64,000 nucleotides of DNA from an uncultured Flavobacteriales bacterium (GCA_946482515.1 CAMLRS010000003.1:301906-365905); one strand, 5' to 3'. Numbered from the stretch's first letter, positions 17,597 through 28,800 are shown. Program-made: numbers and translations. Notes: generated by a model from the letters alone, not told the origin.

Positions 17597-18075
17597 TGCT
17601 TTTCCAGGAAATAAGTGTTCATGCGGTCCGCGAGATCGGATTTCAGCGGATAGCTTAAAAGCATTTCTTCATTCTTCCACAGCACACGGAAATCGACACA
17701 TTCGCTTTTCCCATGTTTTTCCTGTCGGATGGCTGCCATTTCGATATCGAACGGCGTAACGGTTTCACCGACCGTTCGGACGAGCTTGTCGTTGCTGATG
17801 CTGTATTCGGTGGGCTTACCGGCAATGTAGATGAGCGCTTTGTCTTTTTCTACATGAATGGAATCGGATTCGTCGAGCTCGCGCCAGAGGTTCGACCGAA
17901 CGGCAAACCAGTTGTTGAGCTCATTTTTAATCGTCGTTTCATTGCGGACCTGCTCGTTGAAGCGGTTCAATGCGGCAAAAAACAGCCCTGACAACAATGC
18001 CATGAGTGCAATTACGACCGTTACTTCCAGAATGGAAAACGCAGCTAAACGATATGTGGATAGCTTATTTTTCAT
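17587..18075 (-). CDS. Minor pseudopilin (GspJ/H-like)
   Basis: This 162-aa protein has a prepilin leader MKNKLSTYRLAA, then FSILEVTVVIALMALLSGLF: Ala at -1, Phe+1 and Glu+5. A soluble domain without clear family identity follows (NWFAVRSNLWREL, VDFRVLWKNEEMLLSYPL). Position in the operon and pilin-type N-terminus support a minor pseudopilin; whether it is the J or H equivalent is unclear. It overlaps the neighbours on both sides by 10-11 bases. Confidence 0.8.
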   Translation of the reverse strand: MKNKLSTYRLAAFSILEVTVVIALMALLSGLFFAALNRFNEQVRNETTIKNELNNWFAVRSNLWRELDESDSIHVEKDKALIYIAGKPTEYSISNDKLVRTVGETVTPFDIEMAAIRQEKHGKSECVDFRVLWKNEEMLLSYPLKSDLADRMNTYFLEKQWQ

Positions 18076-18397
18076 AGAAGAAATCCTGTTCCCAAATCAT
18101 TTTTTCGTTGTCGGAAAGCACCAGGCGATGATGAACGGAAGAATCCAGCAGAGTGGTTTCGTCTTCGATTGTGCTGAGCTCGCCTTTCCAGTCGCGGACA
18201 GACGGCATGGTGTCGTTCACAAACGCGTTCAGCATGTAGGACTGGAATTCGGTTTGTTCCTTCACTTCCTTGAACTGAACGGTGGAGCGGTTGGACTGCA
18301 AAAAGACCTGAGAGGCCACAGCAAAGCACACAGCAATGATCGTGAGCGCGATCACCACTTCTGCGATAGTCGATGCCGGGATCCGTTTTACAGCCAT
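18065..18397 (-). CDS. Minor pseudopilin (GspI-like)
   Basis: This 110-aa protein has a short leader MAVKRIPA followed by STIAEVVIALTIIAVCFAVA. The Glu+5 is kept, with Ala at -1 and Ser instead of Phe at +1. The size and early position in the operon suit GspI, the smallest minor pseudopilin. The C-terminal domain is short and acidic. It overlaps the following gene by 11 bases. Confidence 0.75.
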   Translation of the reverse strand: MAVKRIPASTIAEVVIALTIIAVCFAVASQVFLQSNRSTVQFKEVKEQTEFQSYMLNAFVNDTMPSVRDWKGELSTIEDETTLLDSSVHHRLVLSDNEKMIWEQDFFYEK

Positions 18398-19614
18398 GCG
18401 AGTACTTTTGATTGCACTTTGCTTTGTTCTTCGAGCCAGAGCGGCATAAGAAAATCTGCCGGCAGATCATTCTGCGAGATCAGCGCATCTACGAGGTGAT
18501 TGCCATAGCTGCCACCGCCTACGCGAGCGATCAGCTGATTCGTATACAAGCTTCCGACTATGCTACCGAACAATTCTGTTTCGCCGCCATTGTAGACCAG
18601 CCCGGCAATGAGCGCATCTTTCCGGACTTCCAGGAACGGTGGTTTGCGGTAATCGTATTGTTGTGTCGTCAGGAGCACACCGCCGAGCACCATTGCGCCT
18701 TCTTCGAGCAGAATGTGGCGTTTGGAAAGCGGGTGTTTCAGCAATAATTCGTTCAACAGCAACACGCTCGGATAGCATAGCTGTACGTTTTTTTCGCAGT
18801 GAATGCGTTCGTGTGCAATGGCCTGAACCGATCCGGTAAATCCTTCCCGGAATTGAATAACCGGCGCGATGAGGATCACGTTTTCAAGCCTCGCTTCGGG
18901 CATCACGACAATGGAATCGAAGGAATGAATGATCACATTGCCGGAAATATGCTGGGCAATCGCCAGCGGCTCCATCGTTTCGTAGCAAGTCGTTGGCTGG
19001 TGAAAGGAATACGCGCTGTCTTTCGCCAGGTAGGGCAGACGCTGTAGGTTCTTTGTAAAGTCCTGGGCATCGATGTCGAGCCATTCTTCGCGCAAAGCCG
19101 GAAGCGAGGTTTCAGCCGTTTTGATCTCACCGAAAACCAGCTCGTCGTAGGCGTAATTTTTTCCGGCGATGTACGCACGTTCAACTCGTGAGTTGGGAAT
19201 GAAAGCGACACCTTCAACGCGTGTTTCACCGGTAATTTTCAAACCCGAAGCGTTGCCCGGAAGGTACAGCGCGGCCAGTTGCGGCACTTGTTTCGCTCCG
19301 ATGAGCGCCGAGCGCTTTTTATGCTGATTGCCTTTGAATGTTTGGGTGGCGATGAGATCGAAAGCGCCCCAACGAATCCGGCGGATCTTGCTGGTATCGC
19401 CATTGGCGTGAATGAACTGCGCCGAATCGTCGACCGAAAGGTGTTGCATGCCGTATTGAACAGCGGCATAACTGTCGAACAAAACGCGTTCCTTGTTGTT
19501 GTGCAGCACTTCGATGCGTTTTTGCGTAGAGGCAATAAACAGCACGCCCGAGCAGATCAGACCGACCAGCAGGGAAAACACGATGGCATAGGAAAGTGCT
19601 GCAGCGCGGATCAT
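18388..19614 (-). CDS. Large PilX/GspK-position protein with beta-helix-like body
   Basis: This 408-aa protein has an N-terminal hydrophobic helix (AALSYAIVFSLLVGLICSGV) like that of PilX/GspK proteins but without a recognisable prepilin cleavage site. The remainder contains parallel-beta-like repeats (LKITGETRVEGVAFIPNSRV, ISGNVIIHSFDSIVVMPEAR, LENVILIAPVIQFREGFTG). It occupies the GspK place, next to the minor pseudopilins, and may cap the pseudopilus. It overlaps the first operon gene by 4 bases and the I-like gene by 10. A homology search would be needed to confirm the K role. Confidence 0.65.
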   Translation of the reverse strand: MIRAAALSYAIVFSLLVGLICSGVLFIASTQKRIEVLHNNKERVLFDSYAAVQYGMQHLSVDDSAQFIHANGDTSKIRRIRWGAFDLIATQTFKGNQHKKRSALIGAKQVPQLAALYLPGNASGLKITGETRVEGVAFIPNSRVERAYIAGKNYAYDELVFGEIKTAETSLPALREEWLDIDAQDFTKNLQRLPYLAKDSAYSFHQPTTCYETMEPLAIAQHISGNVIIHSFDSIVVMPEARLENVILIAPVIQFREGFTGSVQAIAHERIHCEKNVQLCYPSVLLLNELLLKHPLSKRHILLEEGAMVLGGVLLTTQQYDYRKPPFLEVRKDALIAGLVYNGGETELFGSIVGSLYTNQLIARVGGGSYGNHLVDALISQNDLPADFLMPLWLEEQSKVQSKVLAWL

Positions 19615-20540
19615 GTGGATTTGCGTTTGAACAACGGTTTTTTTCCTGCCTTGCCGGCAGGCAGGATCTTCTTCTCTGAAGAATTTTCAGGTTGATCCGT
19701 GGTTTCTTTTTTGCGTTTTTTTCCAGGCTTGTCGGTCGGCGGATCTTTCGATCCTGCCTGTCCGGCAGGCAGGTCGGATTCGGGTTGCCCGGCTTTGTCT
19801 TTTTTCGAAAAACGTTTTTTTAAGCGAGTGAAAAAGCCTTCTTTTTGACCCTCAGTTCCGCTCTCATTCACATTCTGCTCTTGTTTCTGTTTTTTCTCTT
19901 TAGCCGGAACGAGCTCGCCCTCTTTGTAAACCGTTACGGTTTTTTCGTCGCCGTTGAAGGTTTCCTGTTTGCCGTGCAGCAGCTCTTTTTTGTAGCGCGC
20001 CACCGACAGCTTTCTGCCCAATGAATCGAACACCGTTACCTGGTGGTTGTTGCCTGAAATTTCGATGAGGCTGTCACCGGAATTTGTAGTGGCTTTTTTA
20101 CCGCGGATGATAGTGGTTTTATAGATTTCGCCTTGTTCGTCGTAATAGAGCTGCGTGCCGTGCTGACGGCCGTTCGACCAGTGTTCTTTGGAGATCAATG
20201 TGCCGTCTGTGCGCCAGTGGTTCCATTCACCGTCTTTCAGTCCTTTGCAGTAAGTGCCTTTCTCGCACAACTGTTTGTTGCCGTAGAATGATTCGAACAA
20301 ACCGTGGAGCAGCTGTCCGGAGCTTCCGCCCTGTGTTCCGAGAACGCGTTGGGCTTTGTACCAGTAATAGATCTTATCGGGCTGGTGGTGCTTGATGCCT
20401 TTTTTGTCGGAATCGAGTACGGTAAACAGCATCGAAAGTCCGTCCTGTTTCATGCTATGGCGCAGCGACAGGTCGATCGGATCCTGGGCAATAGCAATAC
20501 ATGACAGGAAGAGAAAGCAAAAGATGGTGAGGCTTTTCAT
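19611..20540 (-). CDS. Secreted MORN/YwqK-like repeat protein, first gene of the secretion operon
   Basis: This 309-aa protein has a Sec signal peptide (SLTIFCFLFLSCIAIAQ). Residues 90-160 hold MORN-type/YwqK repeats (KGLKDGEWNHWRTDGTLISK, WSNGRQHGTQLYYDEQGEIY), and a further repeat lies at LLHGKQETFNGDEKTVTVY. The last ~100 residues are low-complexity, Lys/Pro-rich and carry two in-frame palindromic repeats read as LPAGQAG and LPAGKAG. It is co-transcribed with the T2SS-like genes (ATGA overlap). Whether it takes part in secretion is unknown. Confidence 0.8.
   Translation of the reverse strand: MKSLTIFCFLFLSCIAIAQDPIDLSLRHSMKQDGLSMLFTVLDSDKKGIKHHQPDKIYYWYKAQRVLGTQGGSSGQLLHGLFESFYGNKQLCEKGTYCKGLKDGEWNHWRTDGTLISKEHWSNGRQHGTQLYYDEQGEIYKTTIIRGKKATTNSGDSLIEISGNNHQVTVFDSLGRKLSVARYKKELLHGKQETFNGDEKTVTVYKEGELVPAKEKKQKQEQNVNESGTEGQKEGFFTRLKKRFSKKDKAGQPESDLPAGQAGSKDPPTDKPGKKRKKETTDQPENSSEKKILPAGKAGKKPLFKRKST
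19645..19665. repeat. Palindromic repeat copy 2, in frame in the MORN gene
   Basis: CCTGCC (19645-19650) and GGCAGGCAGG (19656-19665) are read on the minus strand as LPAGKAGK near the C-terminus of the MORN-like protein. Confidence 0.75.
19753..19773. repeat. Palindromic repeat copy 3, in frame in the MORN gene
   Basis: CCTGCCTG (19753-19760) and CAGGCAGG (19766-19773) form an 8-bp perfect stem, read on the minus strand as LPAGQAG. Confidence 0.8.
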
Positions 20541-20559
20541 ATTTTAACAAAACGGCTGA

Positions 20560-20567
20560 CAAAGATA
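20560..20567 (-). promoter_or_regulatory. Promoter -7 box TATCTTTG of the secretion operon
   Basis: This is a perfect TAnnTTTG box read on the minus strand, 19 bases upstream of the ATG at 20540. No clear -33 TTG was found. It is the best candidate for the single promoter of the 14-gene operon. Confidence 0.55.
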
Positions 20568-21163
20568 CGTATTTGTTTGGGAGTTTTTGGGGACGAAATG
20601 GCCTAAAGTAGCCGGGAAGCAGATAGAAGTTATACACAATAAATACGGCAGAAATTTCAGGATGTTGATAACGTGTTTATAACGGATTTTGTTTTCTGAT
20701 ATACAGATAATTGGGGTCAATGTTCGGTTAATTTTTTTGAATTTGGATAATCAGTTGTCAAGGTTGCTGATATTCTGCAAATTGACTTTTAAATGGTCTG
20801 ATAAAAGTCTTTCGGACATCGTAAATAGCTTACGGACTTCACCAGCTAGCTTTGCGGCACTGAAAGTTGAAAACCACTTAATTGTTGAAAAAGCATGGAT
20901 CACCCTATTTATAAACTGCCTAACATTGTATCGTGATACCACCTAAGCAGGTTTACCACCGACTCCCTGGTTTCACACCGATTATTAAACTCAGATTCCG
21001 TTTTAATGCGGGATTGTACTGCTATACCTATGAAAACAAATTTAGTGTACCAGTCGGTGTTTCCGGCTGTAAAGCCACCGATCATCCTTTACCACGGCAT
21101 GCATATGCCTGTCTGTCTTTCGACAAAGATTTTCAATCAATTTCTGACTAAATCCAGTTTTTT
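20568..21163 (+). other. Long intergenic region upstream of the RHS cassette
   Basis: About 600 bases are without a credible gene. The region is AT-richer than its surroundings. A perfect TAGCTTTG box (20847-20854) lies 310 bases before the next ATG. If it is used, the RHS cassette mRNA has a long leader. Short frames here lack family features. Confidence 0.5.
20847..20854 (+). promoter_or_regulatory. Candidate distal promoter box TAGCTTTG of the RHS cassette
   Basis: This matches TAnnTTTG exactly but is 309 bases from the start codon and has no TTG at the right spacing. It is tentative. Confidence 0.3.
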
Positions 21164-22870
21164 ATGATACGAATCCTCGGTTTCAGCTTGCTATCATTTT
21201 TGCTTGTCAGCAAAACGTATGCACAGACCACCTCAACCATTCTGAATCCTTCGCAGGATTGTTCTGCGACTTATTCGGGCTCGAATGTAGCCGTGGTGAA
21301 CAATAATGACCTGGTCACTTCTTACGGTCTATTGAGTACACGAATCTTTATCCAGTTCGATCTCAGCAGTATCCCGGCAGACGCCATTATTACAGGTGCG
21401 ACGCTGAAGCTGCCCATCGTTTCTGAAGCTTTTAGCGATCTTACCGTACAACGGATTGTATCAGCCTGGTCGGAAACAGCGATGTCATCTTTTACCGCAC
21501 CAACTCTGACAACCACGAACCAACAGTCGACCAGCACTACGACCGGTGTTATTTACCGGAATTTCGATGTGCTCTTGATGGTCAAAGACATGCGCACGAC
21601 ATTGGTCAATCACGGGTTTGTGGTCAGAAAAACCACCGAAACGGGTACGATTACCAATCAATACAGCAGCAGTAACACAGCTACCAAACCGCGGTTGGAT
21701 ATTAGCTGGTATCAGCCCATCAAAATCACGGCTGCTGTCGTAACGGCTGCGAGCTCTACAACGGCAACTGACGGAGCCATTACACCGACTGTATCAGGTG
21801 GCCCGGGCGGTACTTATACTTATACCTGGTGGAAAGACAACACTGTCAGCAGCTTTTCCTCAACGCTGAATCAATCCAATCTGGGCTATGGCTGCTATTA
21901 TCTCAGAATTACGCCACCGAGCGGCGATCCTGGCTACATGGCATTCTTAGTTGGTGTAAAGTGTGAAGTCGTTACGATCCCTTTTTCAAGGACCAGCGAC
22001 ATGCATTTGTTCATAGATGATGCGCTCTATAAATCGAACGTTTTCCCCCAAACTGCGAACAGTGGAAATGCGGTTAATATCTTTTCGAAACGATCCAACG
22101 CGGGTAGTGAGTTCACCTGGATGCGTTTTCGATTGTGGATGGATAACAACATCGACCCTATCAATGCCAAGCTGTATATGTACAATGACGGCCACGGAAC
22201 GGCAATTGACAACAGTTCGAAGATCATTTCCATTACATCGGATTGGCAGGAAATGACCGTATCGCCTGCAACAGCTCCAACGACCTCTTCGGCAATTACC
22301 ATCAACGTTCCTGCAACATTGACCACAACCGAAGACAAAGAGATTGAGATCTCCGATTTCTGGAATCAGTGGAAGGCCAACAATGCTACTAATTACGGGA
22401 TGTATTTTCTGCTACAGAACGCCACCGGCACAACCTATCGCGGACAGGAATACCATTCATCCGATGCGACGGATGTTTCGAAACGACCAACGATCAGCTT
22501 CGTAGTGGACGACGCTACCTGCGACCGAACGAATTATACCTTGTTCAAACCGGAAACGGATGCCGGTTATGCGCCGACTTTCCAGGGCAAGTTGAAATTC
22601 TATTTCGTAGAAGAATACCAGATCGATCCGGGGAAAAAGATCCCGCTTTCGCTCTACGATGAAAACAACGTGCTCGTTGCTGCGATCGATGTCAATGGAG
22701 CAGCTATTTCAGGTAAACCATTGTTGCCTGCGTTCAATTACACCTTCGACGACAACCGCCAGGTACTGAACCTCACCAGCTATGGGCTTACAGCAGGTAA
22801 ATTCTACATCCTGCAGCTCACGCACGATAACGGAACCAAGGAATACATCAAATTTATCTATACCAACTAA
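21164..22870 (+). CDS. Secreted DNRLRE-domain protein of the RHS cassette
   Basis: This 568-aa protein is exported by a signal peptide (LGFSLLSFLLVSKTYAQ). Residues 25-185 resemble a DNRLRE domain (IFIQFDLSSIPADAIITGAT, LKLPIV, IVSAWSE). A second DNRLRE-like unit spans about 265-445 (DMHLFIDDALYKSN, WMRFRLWMDNNID, AKLYMYNDGHG). The C-terminal ~110 residues form a beta domain ending in THDNGTKEYIKFIYTN. DNRLRE modules are common on bacterial secreted proteins next to RHS genes, and their ligand is unclear. The next giant gene begins 11 bases downstream, so the three large genes form an operon. Confidence 0.8.
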   Translation: MIRILGFSLLSFLLVSKTYAQTTSTILNPSQDCSATYSGSNVAVVNNNDLVTSYGLLSTRIFIQFDLSSIPADAIITGATLKLPIVSEAFSDLTVQRIVSAWSETAMSSFTAPTLTTTNQQSTSTTTGVIYRNFDVLLMVKDMRTTLVNHGFVVRKTTETGTITNQYSSSNTATKPRLDISWYQPIKITAAVVTAASSTTATDGAITPTVSGGPGGTYTYTWWKDNTVSSFSSTLNQSNLGYGCYYLRITPPSGDPGYMAFLVGVKCEVVTIPFSRTSDMHLFIDDALYKSNVFPQTANSGNAVNIFSKRSNAGSEFTWMRFRLWMDNNIDPINAKLYMYNDGHGTAIDNSSKIISITSDWQEMTVSPATAPTTSSAITINVPATLTTTEDKEIEISDFWNQWKANNATNYGMYFLLQNATGTTYRGQEYHSSDATDVSKRPTISFVVDDATCDRTNYTLFKPETDAGYAPTFQGKLKFYFVEEYQIDPGKKIPLSLYDENNVLVAAIDVNGAAISGKPLLPAFNYTFDDNRQVLNLTSYGLTAGKFYILQLTHDNGTKEYIKFIYTN

Positions 22871-22881
22871 GCGCAACCACC

Positions 22882-25800
22882 ATGAGATTAATGATGCACA
22901 CAGATAAACCGCTGTTCAAAGCATTGAACGTGACGTTGCTTTACGCCATGTTGCTGAACAGCTTCGCACCGGTAGCTTATGCTGCGGCCACGAACTCCCC
23001 CTTTGGAGGGGGACACAGGGGGAGGATTCTGCCTGGTATTTCCAATTCTGTTATGGCTGAACAAGCTGTTTCTGCAACCAGACAGCCTGAAGAATTGAAC
23101 CTCGAAACCGAAAAATCGAAGGACCTTTCAACAGTACATATTCCGGAAGCCAATACTCTTTCGGTCGCTGCAACAGGTGGCCCCGGACAGGGTGAAAGCT
23201 CCGGTTTTTCACTTGGATCGACAGACGAGCTGGTCAATAAATTCACGGGTGATTTTAATTACAACATTACGCTCGCTAATATAGAAGGCTATCCGATTGT
23301 ACTCAATTACAATTCCAATGTAGGCATGAACTCCGAAGCCTCCTGGGTTGGCTTGGGCTGGGATTTGAATGTGGGAGCCGTTTCACGCGAAATGCGCGGT
23401 TTGCCGGATGAATTCAATGGTGAACAAACCATCAACCGTACGTTTAATCAGGAAAGTGATATGACTTCCGGGTTCAAGATGGGACCTTTTGCCGGCGGTG
23501 GTGTCGAGCTGTTTGGTTTTTTCACCCCAAGTATTCAGTTAACGGCACTTTGGGGAAAATACGAGAACACGTATATCGGAATCGGAAAAACATTTGATTT
23601 CAGCCTGGGTGCTGCTGTATCCCTTTCAGGTGAGAGCGAGCTCTTTATCGCTCCATCTTTTGGTTTTGGCTATTCTTCCGACACTAAAAGAGGGATTGGA
23701 AAAGGACATGCTTTTGGAATTTCAGCCGGAATGGAATCGGAAACGAATAATAATTTCGCTGTAGGACTGACATTTGGAAAAAGCTCTAATTCCCGTATGG
23801 GATTAACCGAGCGAACAGTCGGTTTTGAGATTTCCAAAGAGTTTAAAAATAAAAGCTTCGGGGCGAAGTACGGAAGCTCAGCTTCGGTTACTTATGGAAC
23901 GGCTACATCTATTCCCAGCACGCGCTTCAATGCTTATTCAGAAACATCTTCGAACGGTATTGAACTGTACGTTGGACAAGGAACCACCTGGTGGAATTAT
24001 CGCGTCGGATTGAAAACGCAATGGAACAACACAGAAGTAAACCGATTGACTTTAGGAGCGGGGCAGGTATTGAAACAGCCTGCGATCGGTTATTTTCACA
24101 ATGGTAAGCGTGCGGCCTATGAACCAGCGCATTCTGTATACAGCACAGCGCTGCCGTTAATGGATTTCAACCGCAGCAGCGATTATGAGTTCTCTGAAAC
24201 GATGGTCAACCTGCCGTTTTCCATCCAGACCTATGATATTTTCAGGGCAAGCGCAATGGGATTGGGTTCTACGTTCCGTGCGAGAAGACACGATGTCGGG
24301 ACTTACTACGATCCAACAACTACCAGCGATAATTATGTAGACGGTGTGAATGGAAAGCTGGGAGCGATGTTTCCGTTACCACCTGCACCACCGCTCATCG
24401 TAAAGCTCGAGATCGGCATATCCAATCCGTCTGCCACAGGTGACGTTACTTCCGGAAATCTGGGCACAAATGGCGGATCAACCAACGCGCTGGAGTTTGC
24501 AACCGAAGCGAAAGGAACGAGCTTCGATTCCCGGATCTACTTCAAGGAAGTCGGCGAGCTGACTCCTGAAGATATGGACGATTTCAACGCTCTTGGCGAT
24601 ACCGAGCCGGTGCGCTTTCAGATGAATGAAGTATCCAACGAGGAAATTCAGCTCTCGACCACCATGACCGGTCAGCAGGGATTTTCCGGTACGGCCAACA
24701 GCGGCTCCCTGAATCAGAAGGATGACATTCAGCAAGCGGTTTGGTATGAGCCATTTACAGCGGAACAATACAGTGCCGAGCAAACGACGATTGATTTTTT
24801 CCTCCCCAATGCTTTTCCCGGAACAGCTGCGAACAAGAAATCGCTTGCACGCAATGGTAATACAGTAGATAACAATGCCCGCTCAAAAAATCACCTTTCA
24901 GCTGTCGAAGTGACCAATACAACCGGTATGCGGTATGTATTCAGTATTCCGGCCTATGATCTGCTTACATCGCAGGTGAGCTTTTGTGCAACAGGTATCT
25001 CTCCCTTAACTGCGGGAAGTGGAGTCTGTGCTTATGATGCCGGCGACAACACGATTAATAACACACGTGGAGTTTCTCACTATTATGACAAGACAGATGT
25101 ACCGGCTTATGCCCATTCCTTCCTGTTGACAGAAATGCTCAGTGCCGATTACATCGATATCCAGAACAATGGACCTTCACTTGACGATGTTGGCAGCTAC
25201 TTTAAATTCAACTATACACGCTTGTATGGAGACGGAGAAGGTCAGCAGCGCTATAAATGGAAGTTTCCGATGGGAACCTCTTCAGGAAAAGGACTGGCGA
25301 TGATGAACAGCGGTTTGCAGGGAACCAGCCTCGACGATGCAGCCAACTACAGTTATGGGGAGAAAGAAGTCTGGTATGTTCACTCTGTAGAGTCCAAGAA
25401 CATGGTAGCAGAGTTTCACCTGACCGACCGGAAAGATGCTTATGGCGTAAACGGCGAAGCCGGGGCATTGAACAGCCAGCTGCCATTGAAAAAACTGGAA
25501 AGAATAGAGATCTACAATCTCTCCGAGCGCATGGGACCAAACGGAGATGCCGCTGTTCCGCTTCAGATCATCGAATTTGAATACACCTATGAATTGTGTA
25601 AAAACTTTCCCGGGAACATTAACGGAACAGGTGACGAATCAGGAAAGCTGACTCTGACGAAAATTCGTGCTTACACAGGTGCTTCTACTGAAATGGGACT
25701 TTATACCTACGAGTTCAAGTATGACGCCATGAATAATCCGGATTACAGCTATGACAATATCGATGCCTGGGGGAACTACAAGCTTTCAACGGCTGCTAAA

Positions 25801-28800
25801 CCGAATAACCTGCTGCCGTATCCGGTACAAACAGAAGTCGAAGCCCATGCTTCAGCCAAAGCCTGGAAATTATCTGAAATTCAGACACCGGCACACGGAT
25901 CATTGGAGGTGACTTACGAAGCTGACAATTATGCTACTGTACAAGATCACCGCGCAATGCGTCATTTGGATATCAAAGGAATGACCAATATCCTCGACTT
26001 TAATGATGTTCAGGCGCAGTCGACTTGGGATGGAAGCACGAAAGTGTACAAAACATTCTCGAAGAATATGAATGGTTACATGGGGTCAATTACTTCGATG
26101 CAGGACTATTTCGAACAATTCGGGGGATTTGATATCCGCTACCTGCCGAACAATGTGATCGTCTTCAAACTGGACGAGGTACTATCCGGAGGTTTAACCA
26201 AAGCAGCTGCGGGTGAAGAGCTCAAAAAGAAATGCTTTACCGACGCGAATAACAGTGTCCTGAAAGAACTTTATATCAAACTGCATGTCAAAGTCAAAGA
26301 CGCGGTAGAAGAATTCCTGCCGACTTTCTGCCGGATTTCCAATCAGTGGTCTACAACACCAGTCATCGGTGTTATGCCGAAACTGAATGCCGGAGCTGAT
26401 TACGAATATGGTTATATCATTATCGATCCTGCACTGGTGGAAGAAGAATCCGATCAGCCGGTTGTCATTAACAGCCTGCAGCGTTCGGCACTCGAATTTA
26501 TACGTCGTAATTTGCCGGACCGTTTATACGGAGCCTGCCCGACATGTGTTCCGAATAACTGGCTCGACAAAGCCGTTGCTAGAAAAGGAGAAGATGTAAA
26601 CAGAGCGATGGCCGAACGAGGCTGGGCTGCTGAAATCCTGACCGATTATACCTCGGTGCGACTCTTTACAGTAGCAGATAAGAAATACGGTGGTGGTTCA
26701 CGTGTGAAATCGCTCACGTATAAAGACAACTGGCAAGCCATTTCTGGAGAGTACGATGGTGTATACACCTGGAATTACGAATATGCCATGCGTTCCAAAA
26801 CCTATGGGAACAGCTCTTATGAGCCGCAGGCCATGATCGACGAATGTGCTTTGTATCAATGGGAAACGTATGTGAATGTAGCAGAGAAATTCCCGGATGA
26901 AACCCGATTTACACCGACGCCTGTTGCGAATCTTTTGTTCCCGACACCTGTTGTGGGCTATGAAAAAGTGAAAGTAGGAATAGCCGGAACATCCAACCTG
27001 GGGTATTCCCTGAGTGAATTCCACACGTCGTTTACACACCCTGTAATTGAACGTGAAACGGCGCTCGACCACAGTGCTGAAACGCATAAGCCACACAACG
27101 TTCTGACCGGAAAAACCACAGACCGATACGGCTTGTCGCAAGGTTTCTATATCCATACGAACGATTTTCATGGAAAGCCGCTGCAAACAATGATCTACGA
27201 CATCGATGAAGATGAAAACGCTCAGCCCGTATTGCAGTCGCGATCTACGTATCATTATGTCGGTACGGAAGAGAGCGTCAGCATGAGCAACCGCGTTGGA
27301 TTGATCAAGCCTGAACGTGTTTCGCTGGAATACGATATGCATGCAGACAGTCGATATATCGAGAACAGCTGTATGTATGAAGAAATAGGTTTGAGTCTGA
27401 AAGTGCGTATTCTGGCGGTTATTCCGTTCATTATTCCGATTCCTGTTCCGACGTTCTATAAAACTTCCAGAACACAAGGATTCTATGCTCATGCATTTGT
27501 CAAACACCTCAATACTTCAGCCGTAGTAAAAAGTATTGAAATTGAAAACTTCGGATCCATCAACTCCATGGATAACCTCGTGTACGACCGTTATTCCGGC
27601 GGCGTGATCCTGAGCAGCCTGAAAGATGAATACGATGATCCGCTTTATTCACTTTCCTATCCGTCGCATTGGGCTTATCATGAGCTGATGGATATTTCAT
27701 CTGCGAAAAACAACCCAGTTGTAACGGCAACATTAACAGCCGATGGTGGTATCACGACAGATGTCTACAACAAACTTTCGCCGGGCGATTATGTGAAAAT
27801 CACCAGCATAGCTGGAAATCCGGAAGTGTGGATTGCGAAACGTAATGCATGGATGAGTAATCAGAAAATGTACCTGATGAAATCAGATGGTACGGCTTAT
27901 CTGCCATCAGCAGGAACTCATACATTGCAGATCATCAAGACAAACCGCGATAACCGCCTGGGTGAATCCATGCAATCGATTCAGTCGAAAAAACGCCCGA
28001 CCTACTTTCAGTCAACCCAGGAATACATCCAGCTTGCTCCTACGGAAGTGATTTCGGCCAGTGTGGTGAGCTACAGAGACCGTAACAATTTTAAATGTGA
28101 CGAATCCGGTACTGGTAAATATAAAAATAAAGAAGTACAAGTCAATAAAACGGTGAATCCTTATCTGTATGGTGTTAGAGGAGATCTGGTTATGGATGCG
28201 GAATACTTGTGGCAATCTGAACGCGTCAGCGCCACGCATCCTTACAGAACACGTTTTGACGGGGCTTATTCTACGTATTTCAACTTCTATCGTCTGGACG
28301 GTTCGTCTGTCTGGAGACAGATTACCCAGACGCAGCATCCCGATTATACAGCCTATAATGCAGGCATTCCAAAATGGCGAAAATTAGGCCAGACATTAGT
28401 CTATGATGACTTCGGAAAAACCATTGAATCCAAAGATGAGATCCAGGTACGATCAGCGGTATTATATGGCTACGACAGAGCTTTGAATCTGGTACCGGTT
28501 GCACAGGCTTCAAATGCCCGTCAACAGGAAATTGCCTTCGATGGGTTTGAAGACTATAACTACCAGCAACATTTTACGGGCACATACGGAACAAGCAGCC
28601 CGCATTTTGACTTCAAAGGCGTTACAGGAACTGCTGTCGATAGCCTTGAGCGTCATAGTGGAACCTATTCCTTAAAAGTGAACCCAGGAGTAACTGCCAG
28701 CGTTGTAAAAGCCTCGGCAGCAGCATGCGACATCGTGAACGTTTCGGATTCACTGGTAAATCGTTTCCGGGTTCTTAACTGCAACTGTATCAAGGATTTC

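Noticed and set aside
8456..20540. Type IV pilus for twitching motility rather than a T2SS-like machine
   Set aside because: It is not excluded, but no PilT retraction ATPase is encoded here and the minor pseudopilin set resembles T2SS. It is therefore called T2SS-like.
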